Source of the DNA: Echinarachnius parma
Taxonomy: Eukaryota > Echinodermata > Echinoidea > Clypeasteroida > Echinarachniidae
Reading direction: 5' to 3'
Length of the DNA: 64,000 nt
Assembly (NCBI GenBank): GCA_037951105.1
Contig: JBAMJV010003112.1
Location: 124,001-188,000, forward strand
A model generated the notes under the pieces. It searched no databases, was not told where the DNA came from, and was given only the letters and a program-made list of their open reading frames with translations. The translations under genes were made by a program, and so were the position numbers. This document shows, one piece after another, positions 43,905 through 54,667 of this stretch. Each line of letters opens with the position of its first letter. Position 1 is the first letter of the stretch.

Positions 43905-44288
43905 AACATAGTAACATTGTCCAAATCATCAAAATCCTCAAAATCCAATTGGAATTCTAGCGTTTCTCTCATACCTTGTCGTGTTTGTATTAACAAAAAA
44001 GCATGGGACCAGTTTCGGTTTTTTCAAATTTCCCTTTCGTTAAAAAGATATTTACGATTGAAATGTTCAGATGTTAAATTATCCAATGGATCGTCGAAAC
44101 CGTGTTCAAAGTTAGTGCAATGAGTTAGTGAACATCATAGTGCATTTTCGTTCATTACTCGGCCATATAACGTCCATTTAACTTGAAAATGTCACACAAT
44201 ACCCAGTGGACCTATCGGATAACAACAATATACATTGAATCAACCATTCATCACTTTTTGCACATGTCAACAAAGTTACTAGATCCCT
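43905..44288. mobile_element. MITE family B, eroded left end
   Basis: Matches 31830-32204 along its length, ending GTTACTAGATCCCT then TTAA (44289-44292). The AGGG start at the left is lost. Confidence 0.7.
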
Positions 44289-44359
44289 TTAAGGATCAGA
44301 AAACAGAGTGCAGGTCAAAATGTACTGTGAAATAATAGAGTTGTATATATTAGCTTTAA

Positions 44360-44547
44360 AGGGATCTAGTAACTTAGTTGACAAGTGCAAAAAGTGATTA
44401 ATAAAATGTATATTGAAGTGATCTGATAATTATGTCAAAAAAGAAATGAATGGAAATTTCATATTAATACGAATACAAGAAGGTATGAGGGAACCGTTAG
44501 AAGTCTAATTGGATTTTGAGGATTTGGACAATGTTATTAAGTCCCTT
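44360..44547. mobile_element. MITE family B, inverted, internally deleted
   Basis: Starts AGGGATCTAGTAACTTAG after TTAA (44356-44359) and ends GACAATGTTATTAAGTCCC. It is about half the length of the other copies. Confidence 0.7.
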
Positions 44548-46381
44548 TGATACGGTACCCAATTTGTAGAGTTACACCTGTATAGTCTTTGTGAAGATAT
44601 TAACGTTTTTGCGAAAAAAAAAATCACAAAATATTTAAGTCCAGATTGTGCCCTCGAGTCCCCCATAGAGTTTTTACAGGCAACCCCAAATTGTCTATAT
44701 TTGTGTTGATTTAGTTTTAAAATATACTGCTGACACACTTTAATATAAGTAAACATTATAGTTCAAGGTTTAAGATTTCATTTGATACCAAAACTTTAGT
44801 TATACATCTAGTTTTTGTCAAATTATTAACGTTTTAGGATAATTTGCACTTTGAGAGGCATTTTCCCATAGACTTTGTACAGGGAGCGTCCTTTCCTGCA
44901 GCGCCTCTTCCTGTGTCACCCTCTTGCTCCAACCTTCAAATAGCAGTATCTGCACTTTGAACATAAGTATACCTTTAACATTTTGCATATTGATCACAAT
45001 CTGATTTTATTTGTTTTATTATACAAAATTTGTTAAGAAAGGTTTTGTTGTTTTGAAAGAAGTTAAGAAAATGGTTGCAAAGAACCTAAAGTGTAACGGT
45101 GCCACCCTATTGGAGGCGAGTTTATGACGCATGACCGAATACATTTTTTATTTTGTATTTCATTTGTATTGAAATACTATGTTAACAAATAATTTTACAG
45201 TGTTATTGTCAATTTAGTTTGAAAGAAAATGAGCAAAGTGAAAAGGGCTTACCCGGGAATCGAACCTGAGACCTCTGGATTGCTAGATCGGTGCTCAAGT
45301 GATGCAGCTTTTGTGTTACCTGAAATCAAACATACAGGGATCTGACTAAAAATGTCTTGAATGAAGGAAAATAAGCAAAGAAACGGGTCAACCTACCCCT
45401 TTCACTTATAACCTTATCTAAGTTTTATTCTTAATTTTGATACGGCTAGTTTTGTCAAGATTCGTATTAGACAGATTGGGAGTATTAAAATACAGGTGAA
45501 CGGTAACGATCATAATTTCTGATTCGGTCACTTTGTTGAAAGAGACATAACAATATCCAGTAAACATGAATTTTCTTTATTCAAGGGACCCTCAATCAAT
45601 TATTGTTCACATTTCACATCATTCAATCTGCAGATGATAAATCAGAAATATTACAACTTTCAGAAACGACTCTGCATGAAACAATCAGCTTCAATAAGCT
45701 TGATAAATCAGTACAAATACAATTAATACGCTATCATGTTGTTGCTTTATCGTATGTTGTTGTTTGTGTTGATTAAGCGACACTGATATTTATACTTATA
45801 GACTTATACACTTTATGTACCATTAGATATATTTGTACATATTGTTCATACTTGAGATGGTTCTAAATGATAATGACACACATGTATTAAGTATTCCCTA
45901 AAAATTACATTGTTCTTCTGACTTGCCCTTCTTCAATTCCTCTCTTCTATCCCTTTCCCTATTCTCGCACATTATGTTTTTATATAATGTGTTTTTTTAT
46001 GTTTTTTGTTGTTGTTGTTTTATATAGATTTTCATCGTTGATTGATATTGCTTGTTCATGCGACAGTATGACATGCTACAAATATGCAATATATTCAGTA
46101 TATAAATATACGTAATTAAAAAAGCATGTCATATTTTATTATACATTTGTTATATTTTTTGTAATCGTAGTATTGCTTAACCATTTCAGGGGCCTTTCAT
46201 ATCACAAGCCTTGCTTCCAAGATTGGCTCCTCCGCATTTTCGTAGAAATTTATTTCATAATCTGTGTGCATTTATATGTTATTAATTACTACTTTGATCA
46301 GCATATATGTATTATTTTTGTATCCTATGTTAAACAACCATTTTGTTACATATATTGTTTGAAATATTGATCCCATTATGT
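44548..46381. other. AT-rich, no gene apart from a SINE remnant
   Basis: Apart from the tRNA-like repeat at 45225-45325, I see no coding sequence or repeat match. Confidence 0.4.
45225..45325 (-). mobile_element. Diverged tRNA-related SINE
   Basis: On the minus strand: TAGCAATCCAGAGGTCTC followed by AGGTTCGATTCCCGGG, the same anticodon-arm and B-box arrangement as the copy at 3727-3797. A similar 3' neighbour (CTTTGCTCA) follows. The A-box half is degraded. Confidence 0.55.
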
Positions 46382-46651
46382 TGTTTACTGGGCTTGCAAC
46401 GAACAGTCACGTGTCACGTGTCACGTTCACGTTAACGTTTTGCGACCTTTCGTGAAATAGGTCACCCAAGTCTACGAAGTGTTGAGTTACGTGACCCAAC
46501 AGTTTGTTGATATACTATATGCAATTCATAAAAGGTCACGTAAATTGGCGCTTGCGTAAAACAAATTAATGTAAATTGTCGTTGAGAAGAGACTAATTCT
46601 CGGTAAATTTAATCGTGAACGAACCAGTCCTACCTATACTGTTATACCAAT

Positions 46652-46920
46652 TATAGGCGTACCCAGGCCTGGGGCAGGGGGATAGACACCCCCTACCCCC
46701 CCCCCCCCCCCACCCCGCCCCCTTACATAATTCTCAAGAAATGTCTTGGTCTCGGCCTCGAAATTTGTGACCGGTCCTGGTCTCGTCCTCGGCTGCGATC
46801 ATTTTCTACGGACACCCCCTACCCACACTCCCCCCGCTTACTTCAATTTGTCTGACGAAATACCACCCCCCCCCCCCCCCCCTACACCCACCCCTTGAAA
46901 AAATCCCGGGTACGCCACTG
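46652..46920. mobile_element. Short hAT-like element with C homopolymers
   Basis: ATAGGCGTACCCAGG at the left and CGGGTACGCCACTG at the right are the same inverted ends as the element at 42987-43516, here in the opposite orientation. Two poly-C runs and AAATGTCTTGGTCTCGGCC-like text repeat the interior of that copy. I see no clear target duplication. Confidence 0.6.
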
Positions 46921-47589
46921 CCTGCAAGTAGCTAGTTCGGATGTCAAATACTTTAATTTATTTATATTGATTGGTTGGTGTGATTAATTGTTTCATTGAT
47001 TGAATAATGATTAACTGATTAATTGACTGATTGTTAGATTAAATGATTGATTTATAGATTGACTCGATTCAATAATCATAATTTAACACTATTAATCAAA
47101 TCATTGTTTTATTACTTTTAAACTCATTGATCACTGCACACACTCACTCACTCACTTACTCACTTTCACATGCATGCACATACAACGCCGTTAATGCCTC
47201 GGTCACACCTTTGCGTATGTTGCTGCGTATTGCTGCGCTAGACGGGGTATATCAATACGCAGCCTTACCCAGCAATACGCAGCGATTTTGAAGTTTGCAG
47301 TCACACTATTGCGTATGTAGCTCGTATGCCGCTCGTATAGAGACTGCCTACGGCTGCCTATGGTTGCCTATTGTCCCGATTTAGCTCGCTGTTGCTCGAA
47401 GCAGTACGATTCAATACGAGGTGTGCTCGCCTCATTGCGTATGGACCTCGTTCTTTGCTCGCTTGCCGCTCGCTAGCCGCTCGCACCAGTTGGTATCGTT
47501 GCGTATTTGCTCGCTTTAGCTCGAGTGCCGCTCGTATTGTTGCGTGTCAACTCGATCTGATGCGTACTAGCTCGCTCGGGCTGCGACGG

Positions 47590-47598
47590 TATATAAAA
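47590..47598 (+). promoter_or_regulatory. TATA box of the Harbinger transposase
   Basis: TATATAAAA lies 75-83 bases before the transposase ATG and just inside the GCTCG-rich subterminal region. This spacing leaves room for a transcription start and a ~50-base leader. Confidence 0.6.
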
Positions 47599-47672
47599 AC
47601 TGGTCATTTTGCAGGAACGGGCATAAGCATCTAAGCTTCTGACGATTCTACATCAACAAGAAAATTAATCTG

Positions 47673-48971
47673 ATGACATCAATGGCCCTGCAACAGAGGT
47701 CTGCCATGCAAAGGCTTAAGCTTTTGGTTCAGCTGGAAGAAGAAGAGGCGAATGATGATTATGAGCAAGGGAAACTGCTCCTTGAGCTGCATCGACGAAA
47801 TGTCACTCGAAGTTGTTGGGTGCGGTCCTGGATCTGCCGGAGGAAAGACCAGGGACAATTTGACCAACTGATGAGAGAGCTGGAAGACGAGGACCAAGAA
47901 TCATTCACGAACTTTTTGAGTGTTACCCCGGCAATGTTCAAAGAGTTAGAGCAGAGGCTACACGAAAGACTGGAGAAGCAGGACACTTTCTTCAGGCAAG
48001 CCCTCTCGCCCGCAATGAAGCTGGCCATCACCCTTCGACACTTGGCCACGGGTGACAGCTACAAAACACTCATGTATAGCTTCAGAGTTGCCCACAATAC
48101 GATTTTACTCATTGTACGTGAGGTATGCACAGCCATCACTGAGGAATATGGAGACGAGCTGGTGAAATGCCCTACCAGCCCACAAGAATGGAAAGCAGTC
48201 GCACAGGGCTTCGAAGACCGCTGGAAATCTCCCCATACCATTGGTGCCTTGGACGGCAAGCATGTTGCGATCAAGTACCCCGAGGATAGTGGGTCAAGAT
48301 TTTATAACTACAAGGGTTTTTACTCTATTGTACTCATGGCCCTGGTCGACGCCGAGTACAAATTCTTGTGGGTCGATGTTGGATCCGAAGGTTCTACCTC
48401 TGATGTCCAGCTCTTCAATGCATGTGAACTGAAACAACGCCTCGAATCTGAAACCCTTGGAGTGCCTCAACCAGAGCCCATGCCCAATGATGATGAGGAC
48501 ACCCCCTACTACATTGTGGCAGACGAGGCATTTGCCTTGAGAACATGGCTAATGAAGCCGTATGCAAGGACGGCTATGGCTAGAGAAGAGAGGATATACA
48601 ACTACCGGCTATCCCGAGCCAGGAGAGTGGTGGAGAATGCTTTCGGCCTTCTTGCCAACCGATTTCAGTGCCTGCTCACCACTCTCCGGCAAAACCCTTC
48701 AACCGTCCGGACCATGGTACAGGCATGTGTATGCCTGCACAACCTGATGCGAACCCGCTATCCTTCCATCCAGAATTCAGCATTGGACAGGGAGGACGCC
48801 AAACATAACATAGTGCCCGGTTCCTGGCGAGGAGAGCAGACCCTGGCTGAACTTAGGCAACCGGCTAGAGGTCGCTCTGCTACTCAGGCAGCTCAGGCCC
48901 AAAGAAATTATATCAAGGCCTACTACAACAGCCCTGCTGGTTCTGTTCCATGGCAGGAGTCAAAGATTTGA
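47673..48971 (+). CDS. Harbinger transposase (DDE_Tnp_4, HARBI1-like), 432 aa
   Basis: Intact intronless reading frame. The catalytic triad is visible as GALDGKH (D194), VADEAF (D284) and VVENAFGLLANRF (E321), with 36 residues between the second D and the E. Other family landmarks are NYKGFYSIVLMALVD, VGSEGSTSD and CVCLHNLMR. Residues ~60-190 contain the helix-rich N-terminal part ending ATGDSYKTLMYSFRVAHNT, the DNA-recognition-like segment of this family. The enzyme would cut and join DNA at the element TIRs in the nucleus. In characterised Harbingers it needs a Myb-like partner, which is not seen here. ATG alternatives lie at codons 4 and 12. Length is typical and no disabling change is seen. 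Higher GC than the flanks suggests recent activity. Confidence 0.93.
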   Translation: MTSMALQQRSAMQRLKLLVQLEEEEANDDYEQGKLLLELHRRNVTRSCWVRSWICRRKDQGQFDQLMRELEDEDQESFTNFLSVTPAMFKELEQRLHERLEKQDTFFRQALSPAMKLAITLRHLATGDSYKTLMYSFRVAHNTILLIVREVCTAITEEYGDELVKCPTSPQEWKAVAQGFEDRWKSPHTIGALDGKHVAIKYPEDSGSRFYNYKGFYSIVLMALVDAEYKFLWVDVGSEGSTSDVQLFNACELKQRLESETLGVPQPEPMPNDDEDTPYYIVADEAFALRTWLMKPYARTAMAREERIYNYRLSRARRVVENAFGLLANRFQCLLTTLRQNPSTVRTMVQACVCLHNLMRTRYPSIQNSALDREDAKHNIVPGSWRGEQTLAELRQPARGRSATQAAQAQRNYIKAYYNSPAGSVPWQESKI

Positions 48972-49240
48972 ATGCTGGATTCATGCAGGCCTGATGCTCA
49001 GAATTTCACCAGCCCAACTCATCGGTATCGACGACATTTCAACTGCTTACCTGACCATCAGCCAATGTCAGCAACCGTTTAATTTAACGCGGATAATCTC
49101 ATTTAACATTATTCAGTAGAGAAGAGCGAGGAGGAATCCAATGACGTCATGTGCTTCAGTCTCCTCGACAATGAACCCTCTCATCCAGATCCGAGATGCA
49201 GCATCATCATCGCGGACTCTGTTCTATAGCAACCGCATAA

Positions 49241-49246
49241 ATTAAA
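49241..49246 (+). terminator. Candidate polyadenylation signal (ATTAAA)
   Basis: ATTAAA lies 270 bases after the transposase stop, followed by T/G-rich sequence. It is the nearest plausible signal. Confidence 0.3.
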
Positions 49247-49601
49247 GACTTAAAGGACTCCTAGTATATAATGATGTAGTTTATGCATACAATTACATAT
49301 GTATTTCATTCATTATTATACGATTCATTTCCTTGTTAATGTATTCGATGTTATGCCCTCTTAAAAGCTCAAAATACCGTGTTTTCTTTTTTTTTTATTT
49401 TTTATTCTGAACTTGAAGTGAGCAGTAAAGCTGTTCTAATGTTGATCTGTTGTAAGCAGCAATTCCTGGTTCTTTTCATTGGCAGGAGTGAAAGAGTTGA
49501 CATAATTATTAACTCACAGTTACAAGTTGCATTAACAGTCGTTAAATTTAGTTCCTCTGTTATATTTTTGTTATTAAATGTTTTGGTAATGATGTATCAT
49601 T

Positions 49602-49762
49602 GTACAGTTGTTAACTTGGTGGTGGAGGGATCATCACGGAATGTCCCATCCGTGGGATTTCAAATGCTATTGAGGGAAGAGAATAAGTCTTCACGGAATA
49701 GCATGTGAAATCCCGAGGGAACATTCCGTGATTTTCCCGACGACAAAGTTAACAACTGTTAT
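49602..49762. repeat. ~160 bp inverted repeat inside Harbinger
   Basis: ACAGTTGTTAACTTGGTGG at the left matches, inverted, AAGTTAACAACTGTT at the right. Interior pairs such as ATCACGGAATGT and GGGATTTCA…ATGCTATT also match. It could be a small MITE. No clean target duplication is seen. Confidence 0.6.
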
Positions 49763-50268
49763 ATCATCTGGCTAAATCCGCGGGCTAATACAAATCATGA
49801 ATTTAAAAATGAAATGCCCAAACAACATACGGTACGCGTAGATTATACGTGTACCTTAGGCTCTTATTGTGACGTCATAATGTAATCTCTTTTGCAGCGC
49901 GCTCCAGAGATTTATGACACCCGGGTGTCATAACCTCTGGCCATGTGTCATAACAAAATTGACACCTCTGTCATGACCCGTGATTAGCCAATCAGCGACG
50001 CGTATTTTACTAAGTCTGATGATATAATACTGTGATATGTGTAAAGAGTGTTTTACACAAATTCCTAATTGTTTATAGCAGCATTGGCACTGGGAATGTT
50101 GATAAATTTGGTAGAATACGGGCCATTGTTTTGATTGGGACAGGGCCGAATATCATATAAAGAGAACAACAGTTGTATCTAAATAAACTTTTGATAAAAA
50201 CAATATAAAGCTTTATCTTGATTTGAATTTCATTTTATAATAGATGATACTTAACTGCTATATTATTA

Positions 50269-50608
50269 CCCAGCTAGCCACCTGACGTCGGGCCGATGTC
50301 AGAAGTTGGTTGCCGGATGTCGGCATATCGCCGTTGGCTCGAGGTTAAAATGTCCGCCAGCCCAACATCGTCACGACGTCATTTTTGTAATATATATGGG
50401 CATAACGTCATTTTCCGACAATGGCCCAACATCATCTCATGACATGATGTTGGGCCATTGTCGGAAAATGACGTTATGCCAATATATCACAAAAATGACG
50501 TCGTGACGATGTTGGGCTGGCGGACATTTTAACCTCGAGCCAACGGCGATATGCCGACATCCGGCAACCAACTTCCGACATCGGCCCGACGTCAGGTGGC
50601 TAGCTGGG
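50269..50608. mobile_element. 340 bp near-perfect palindrome (foldback MITE)
   Basis: The two ~165-base arms are almost exactly complementary, with an 8-base loop (CTCATGAC) centred near 50438. The ends are CCCAGCTAGCCACCTGACGT and its complement, flanked by TA at 50267-50268 and 50609-50610. The arms contain several ACGTC words. It is inserted inside the Harbinger element. Confidence 0.9.
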
Positions 50609-50934
50609 TAGGCGTGTATATATTTAATGATGTCTTGTATAATTATATTCACTCTCCCCATCATTTATGTTCGCTTTTAATTATCATAATTCAATGTATA
50701 TATGTTTATATTTTCTTGTTTGTCAACATGCAAGTTAAACTGCAGGGCGCCTTTGTAAAGCAGTTTTGCATAACTGAACAGGCCTACCCTGCAGAATAAA
50801 ATAAAGAAAAACAAATAAATAAATAAAAGACTCATCTGGATGGGTGTACATTTTGATTTATAAATAGTTCTACATGGTTGCTTTTATTTTAAGTTACTTT
50901 TGTCATGATTATCCCAGTAATAGAGTACAGAAGC

Positions 50935-51215
50935 CATGATGTCGTAAAAATACCTTTTTAGAATTTTCAAATTTGGACTTCATTTTCAGAAAGAGCATAC
51001 CAAATAATGTCAAAATACCGAATATCAAAGGTATAGGTTACGTATTGGCTGAGATATGCCCATCCGAGTGAATTTGACTTCAATGGGCAATCAGTGTTAT
51101 AGTGCACTGGTTCATTTTATGAACCAGAGCGCTTTAACACTGTTGCATATTGACAAAAAAATAATCATTCAGATTTGTAAATTCTAAAAAAAATGTTTAT
51201 GACATCACAATTCAC
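50935..51215. mobile_element. Family D MITE, diverged
   Basis: CTTCATTTTCAGAAAGAGC, ATTGGCTGAGATATGCCCAT and CACTGGTTCATTTTATGAAC match the copy at 32560-32985. Confidence 0.6.
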
Positions 51216-51429
51216 CACTCTATAACAACAAACAAAAAACTAGAAAACACAAAATCAAACAGATCATTTATTTATAACTTTATTTTTAATCAAGTAGCAT
51301 CAAAAATCACAAAAATCTCACAAATTAAATACTGATAATACTGGAACACACTATATAATAAATATATTAAAGAAACACAATTTTGTGAACATACACTGAA
51401 TATGGAACGTAGGCCATACCAACATCATA

Positions 51430-51930
51430 CATCGTAGTAATATTATCATGGTTATCCGCGTTTTTTTCATCTAAAATACAAAACGGAACATAAATTATTT
51501 ATCAATTTCAACCTGTAATCAGGTTATATCAGGAGTATAGTATCAACAAATAAATACTGATAATGGTGGTTTAGAACTGTAATACTAGAACACTTCATAC
51601 TTTCAACAGTTTGCATATTGTAGCATAATTATCATGGTTATCCGCGTTATTTTCTTCTAAAATACAATACGGAAGAACAGAGATTATTAATCAATTTTAA
51701 CTTTGAATCAAGTTGCATAAAACTACCGAAGTATCACAAATTAAACCCTGAAAATGCTGGTTTAAATATGCAAGTTCAATACCATGAATACATATTGTCA
51801 ACATACATTGCATATGGAACGTACTCCACACTAACATATCATACAGATTTAGCATTATTATCATTGTTATCCACGTTATTTTAATGTATATACTATTGAT
51901 ACATTTTAACTTTTAATCAGGTTATATCAG
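51430..51930. repeat. Imperfect tandem repeat, ~190-230 bp unit
   Basis: ATTATCATGGTTATCCGCG occurs at 51442, 51628 and (as ATTATCATTGTTATCCACG) 51857. Each copy is followed by similar AT-rich text including TTTTAACYTTKAATCAGGTT. About two and a half units. Confidence 0.65.
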
Positions 51931-53035
51931 GAGTATAACAACCTGTGTGGCGCCCCGTCTTTTATTGTCAATCGTGCTGCTAGGCAGCCAATCGTAGTGC
52001 TAGCGAGCTAAAGCGAGCGGGAACCAGCGAGAGCGAGCTAAAGCGAATGGCGCACGAGCTATACTCGCAGCATAGCGAGTGGCATACGAGCGAGACTCGC
52101 AACAAAGCGAGCGGCTATCGCAGTGATTCGTGTTGCAAGGAGCGGTGTGCGAGCAACAGCGCAACAATACACGCAATCATGCGAACGACAACGAGCTACA
52201 GCGAGGTAGATCGTGTGGGATACGCAGCTATACCCAGTGACACGCGCTCCAAAAATGAGGTGCGAATGATTGCGTATACCTGCGCTAGGTCACCTCGCTG
52301 TCGCTCGCTGTTGCTCGCATTCACGGGTTGTCACTCGCTCCCGCTCGTATGCAAATTGACCTTGCGTTTGCTTGCGAGAGTTTAGAAAATTTTAAAACAT
52401 GCGAGCGACATACGCAGGCCCCTGCGCTTGTCTGCGTATTGAGTACGAAGTGAGCTCGCATCATTGCGCTTTATTGGGTGTATCTGCGTATGTCTGCGTT
52501 CGAGCAATACGCAGCAATACGCAAGCCCAATACGCAAAGGTGTGACCGAGGCATAACGGCCAGTACACGCATACGTCGAGCACGGGAACTTCAGGCGTAT
52601 GCGAACTGAATGGTCCGCTGCGGGTAGCAATTCAGCTGGAAATCAACATTTGCCAAAATCCACGCACGACACGTCCTTAGAAATACTCCAATAACAAGAC
52701 AAATAATGCAAGTGGTATGGTTGTACATAACCTAAATGATTATTATCGTCTCAGATTACTCTGAATTATGCACGTACATATTATAAACATAATGATTGAA
52801 ATGATTTGATAAGGGGGTATCAGCATTTTCGTCGACATTTTAAAATCTCTTTGTGCGTGTATGTCTAGTCACGTTTTGGTTAACGCGACACTTCGTGTTT
52901 TACAGGCGTGGAAAACAACGAATGGTCGGCCCTACACTTCGTAGATTTGGGTGACCTGTTTCATGAAAGGGTGCAGAACATGAAAGTGACACGTGATACG
53001 TGACACGTGACTGTTCGTTGCAAGCCTGTTTACTG

Positions 53036-53558
53036 TTTGTTTTGAAAATGTGGAAAAAAAACAACAAAAAAACAACGAAATAACATTGATAATTACAATC
53101 TGCCACCCCGTACTGGAACCAATTAGCAAAGGGTGGCTTGAAGAAAACAGCGAGGAAGAATATCATTCACAGGCATGTTGATGGTTCATCGTGTTAATTG
53201 GTCAATGGCTGGCATATTATACACTGGAGTGTCGCTTTGTTTCTTTTTGGTCGAGATTCGTAAATGTGCCCATTTCATAAAACACGCACCGTATATGCCA
53301 GAGAATGAAATACGACAAAGGACTTAATGGTATGACATAATTAAAAGTAATGGTCGTACATACCTTATAAGATTTAATACAAGGCATGTTTCAAATATGT
53401 TGTTGAATTCCAACAAATTGGCAACGGGAAAAGCATTTGTATTACGGCTAGCAATACATTTTTACGAACTGAAAAGTGATCCGTCACACTGTTATATACA
53501 TATTTTCAGCAATAGACCCAAATCCTCTAAGAAACTATGGTTATTGTTCATTACTTAC
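53036..53558. other. No gene seen
   Basis: AT-rich flank to the right of the nested transposons; possibly intron of the minus-strand exon that follows. Confidence 0.35.
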
Positions 53559-53834
53559 CAGATGAATAGGAACTGAGCGTGCGGACCAGACGTTTGCTGG
53601 TAATGAGATGTCAGGTGGTACATGTGCAAGTTGTGGTCAACATCCAAACAGTACTGCAGGTATAGTTTAACCATGATACAGATTCCCTTGAAGAAGTCTC
53701 CCTTTTCACTCTCCTCTCCTCCTCCTCCTAGTAGTAAGTGATGATGTTCAAGGTCAGTATACCACACTCGGACTTAGACCAGACTCGGTGGAGCACGTCA
53801 TGTCTCAGGGCATCAAACCACCCTTCCGTATGCG
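53559..53834 (-). pseudogene. Exon-like segment with a frame break
   Basis: On the minus strand the segment lies between a good acceptor (AACTTTGCAG) and a consensus GTAAGT donor. The first third reads EGWFDALRHDVLHRVWSKSE. The remaining two thirds read open in another frame, WYTDLEHHHLLLGG…FKGICIMVKLYLQYCLDVD, to the donor. Changing frame after WSKSE gives a continuous, protein-like product. It is therefore either an exon with a one-base loss, a sequence error, or a decaying pseudogene. The protein family is not recognised. Confidence 0.45.
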
Positions 53835-54667
53835 CTGCAAAGTTTTACAAAATGGTCAGAAAAAATCACTTCTTGTGTGGTTTACTTTGTAAGTTATTAT
53901 CTTTTCCATGAAGTGGAGGCTCCAAGTTGAGGCAATTGCAGTCTTCATGGTCTTAGTAAAACAAGCGTCCAAATAGTGACTTAAGTTTTAGTTATATTTT
54001 TCGATAGTCCAAAATAACCACCTGTAAATATTTGTTTTGATAAACCCGACGTCCTACTACTACCATACCGAGACGGTCAGTAGAGCCTGACGACGTCTTA
54101 GTGGAACAGCTATCGAAACGAAGAATGATATGCTGGTATAATCTGCATAAGTGCTGTAGTCGCATATTCTAGAAATGAAACTGCAATGCGTTGGAAAATA
54201 GCAAAGTATGTGCATGATCAAAATATAAGAGTTGCACGTGAGGCGTGGCTTGTCCAGACTTCATACAGAGCCGGTGCCAGAGCAAATACCACAATGATAG
54301 GTATCAATCTTGAAAATGAGCAGGGGAGCCCCGTCCACCGGTGCCCCTCCTTCTTCCTTCGTGATAAGAACTGAACTGAGCATACTATGTATACACTACT
54401 AAGTAAGTACCCCCCTACATATGCGCCGTAAGTGGGGGGGGGGGGGGGGGGGGGGGGGCAGCCGCCCCCCAATCCAAAACGTGTGGGGGGGAGCAAAACG
54501 CGTTTTGCCCGCCCCCCCACCCCCCCCCCCAAAAAAAAAATAAAAAAAATACAAAAATACAAAATGGGAAATGGGAAATACAAAATTTAATTTATGAGCT
54601 AAGACTTGTTAATTCTAACGTTCAAAATCGAATTTATGCATCCATTTTAAGTTTTCGCTGCGCGCTT
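53835..54667. other. No supported gene; long G and C runs
   Basis: A G run of roughly 27 starts near 54435. C and A runs at about 54513-54550 follow. A short palindrome CAAAACGCGTTTTG lies between them. Confidence 0.45.

Larger units (their letters stand above)
47195..52553 (+). mobile_element. PIF/Harbinger DNA transposon, 5.36 kb, apparently complete
   Basis: Terminal inverted repeats TGCCTCGGTCACACCTTTGC continue as GTAT…GCTGCGTATTGCTGCG. The 3-base target duplication TAA lies at 47192-47194 and 52554-52556, the Harbinger preference. Both subterminal regions (47200-47585 and 51960-52540) are packed with GCTCG, and CGAGC in the right arm, mixed with TTGCGTAT words. They are inverted relative to each other, probably the transposase-binding regions. 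The transposase is at 47673-48971. I could not find the second Harbinger gene (Myb/SANT-like). The right half holds nested MITEs and a tandem repeat instead. Confidence 0.9.
46391..53026. mobile_element. Mutator-like (long-TIR, 9-bp TSD) element hosting a Harbinger
   Basis: The ends start GGCTTGCAACGAACAGTCAC and remain inverted and alignable for about 100 bases (GTCACGTGTCACGT…GGTCACCCAAGTCTACGAAG). Both are flanked by the identical nonamer TGTTTACTG (46382-46390 and 53027-53035). Long TIRs with a 9-base target duplication are the MULE signature. Subtracting the nested Harbinger (47195-52553) and a poly-C hAT-like insert (~46650-46920) leaves about 1 kb of its own noncoding sequence. Confidence 0.82.

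Noticed and set aside
50935..52550. CRISPR-like spaced repeats at 51442-51900
   Set aside because: The units are about 190-230 bp, imperfect and in an animal genome; this is an ordinary tandem repeat inside a transposon.
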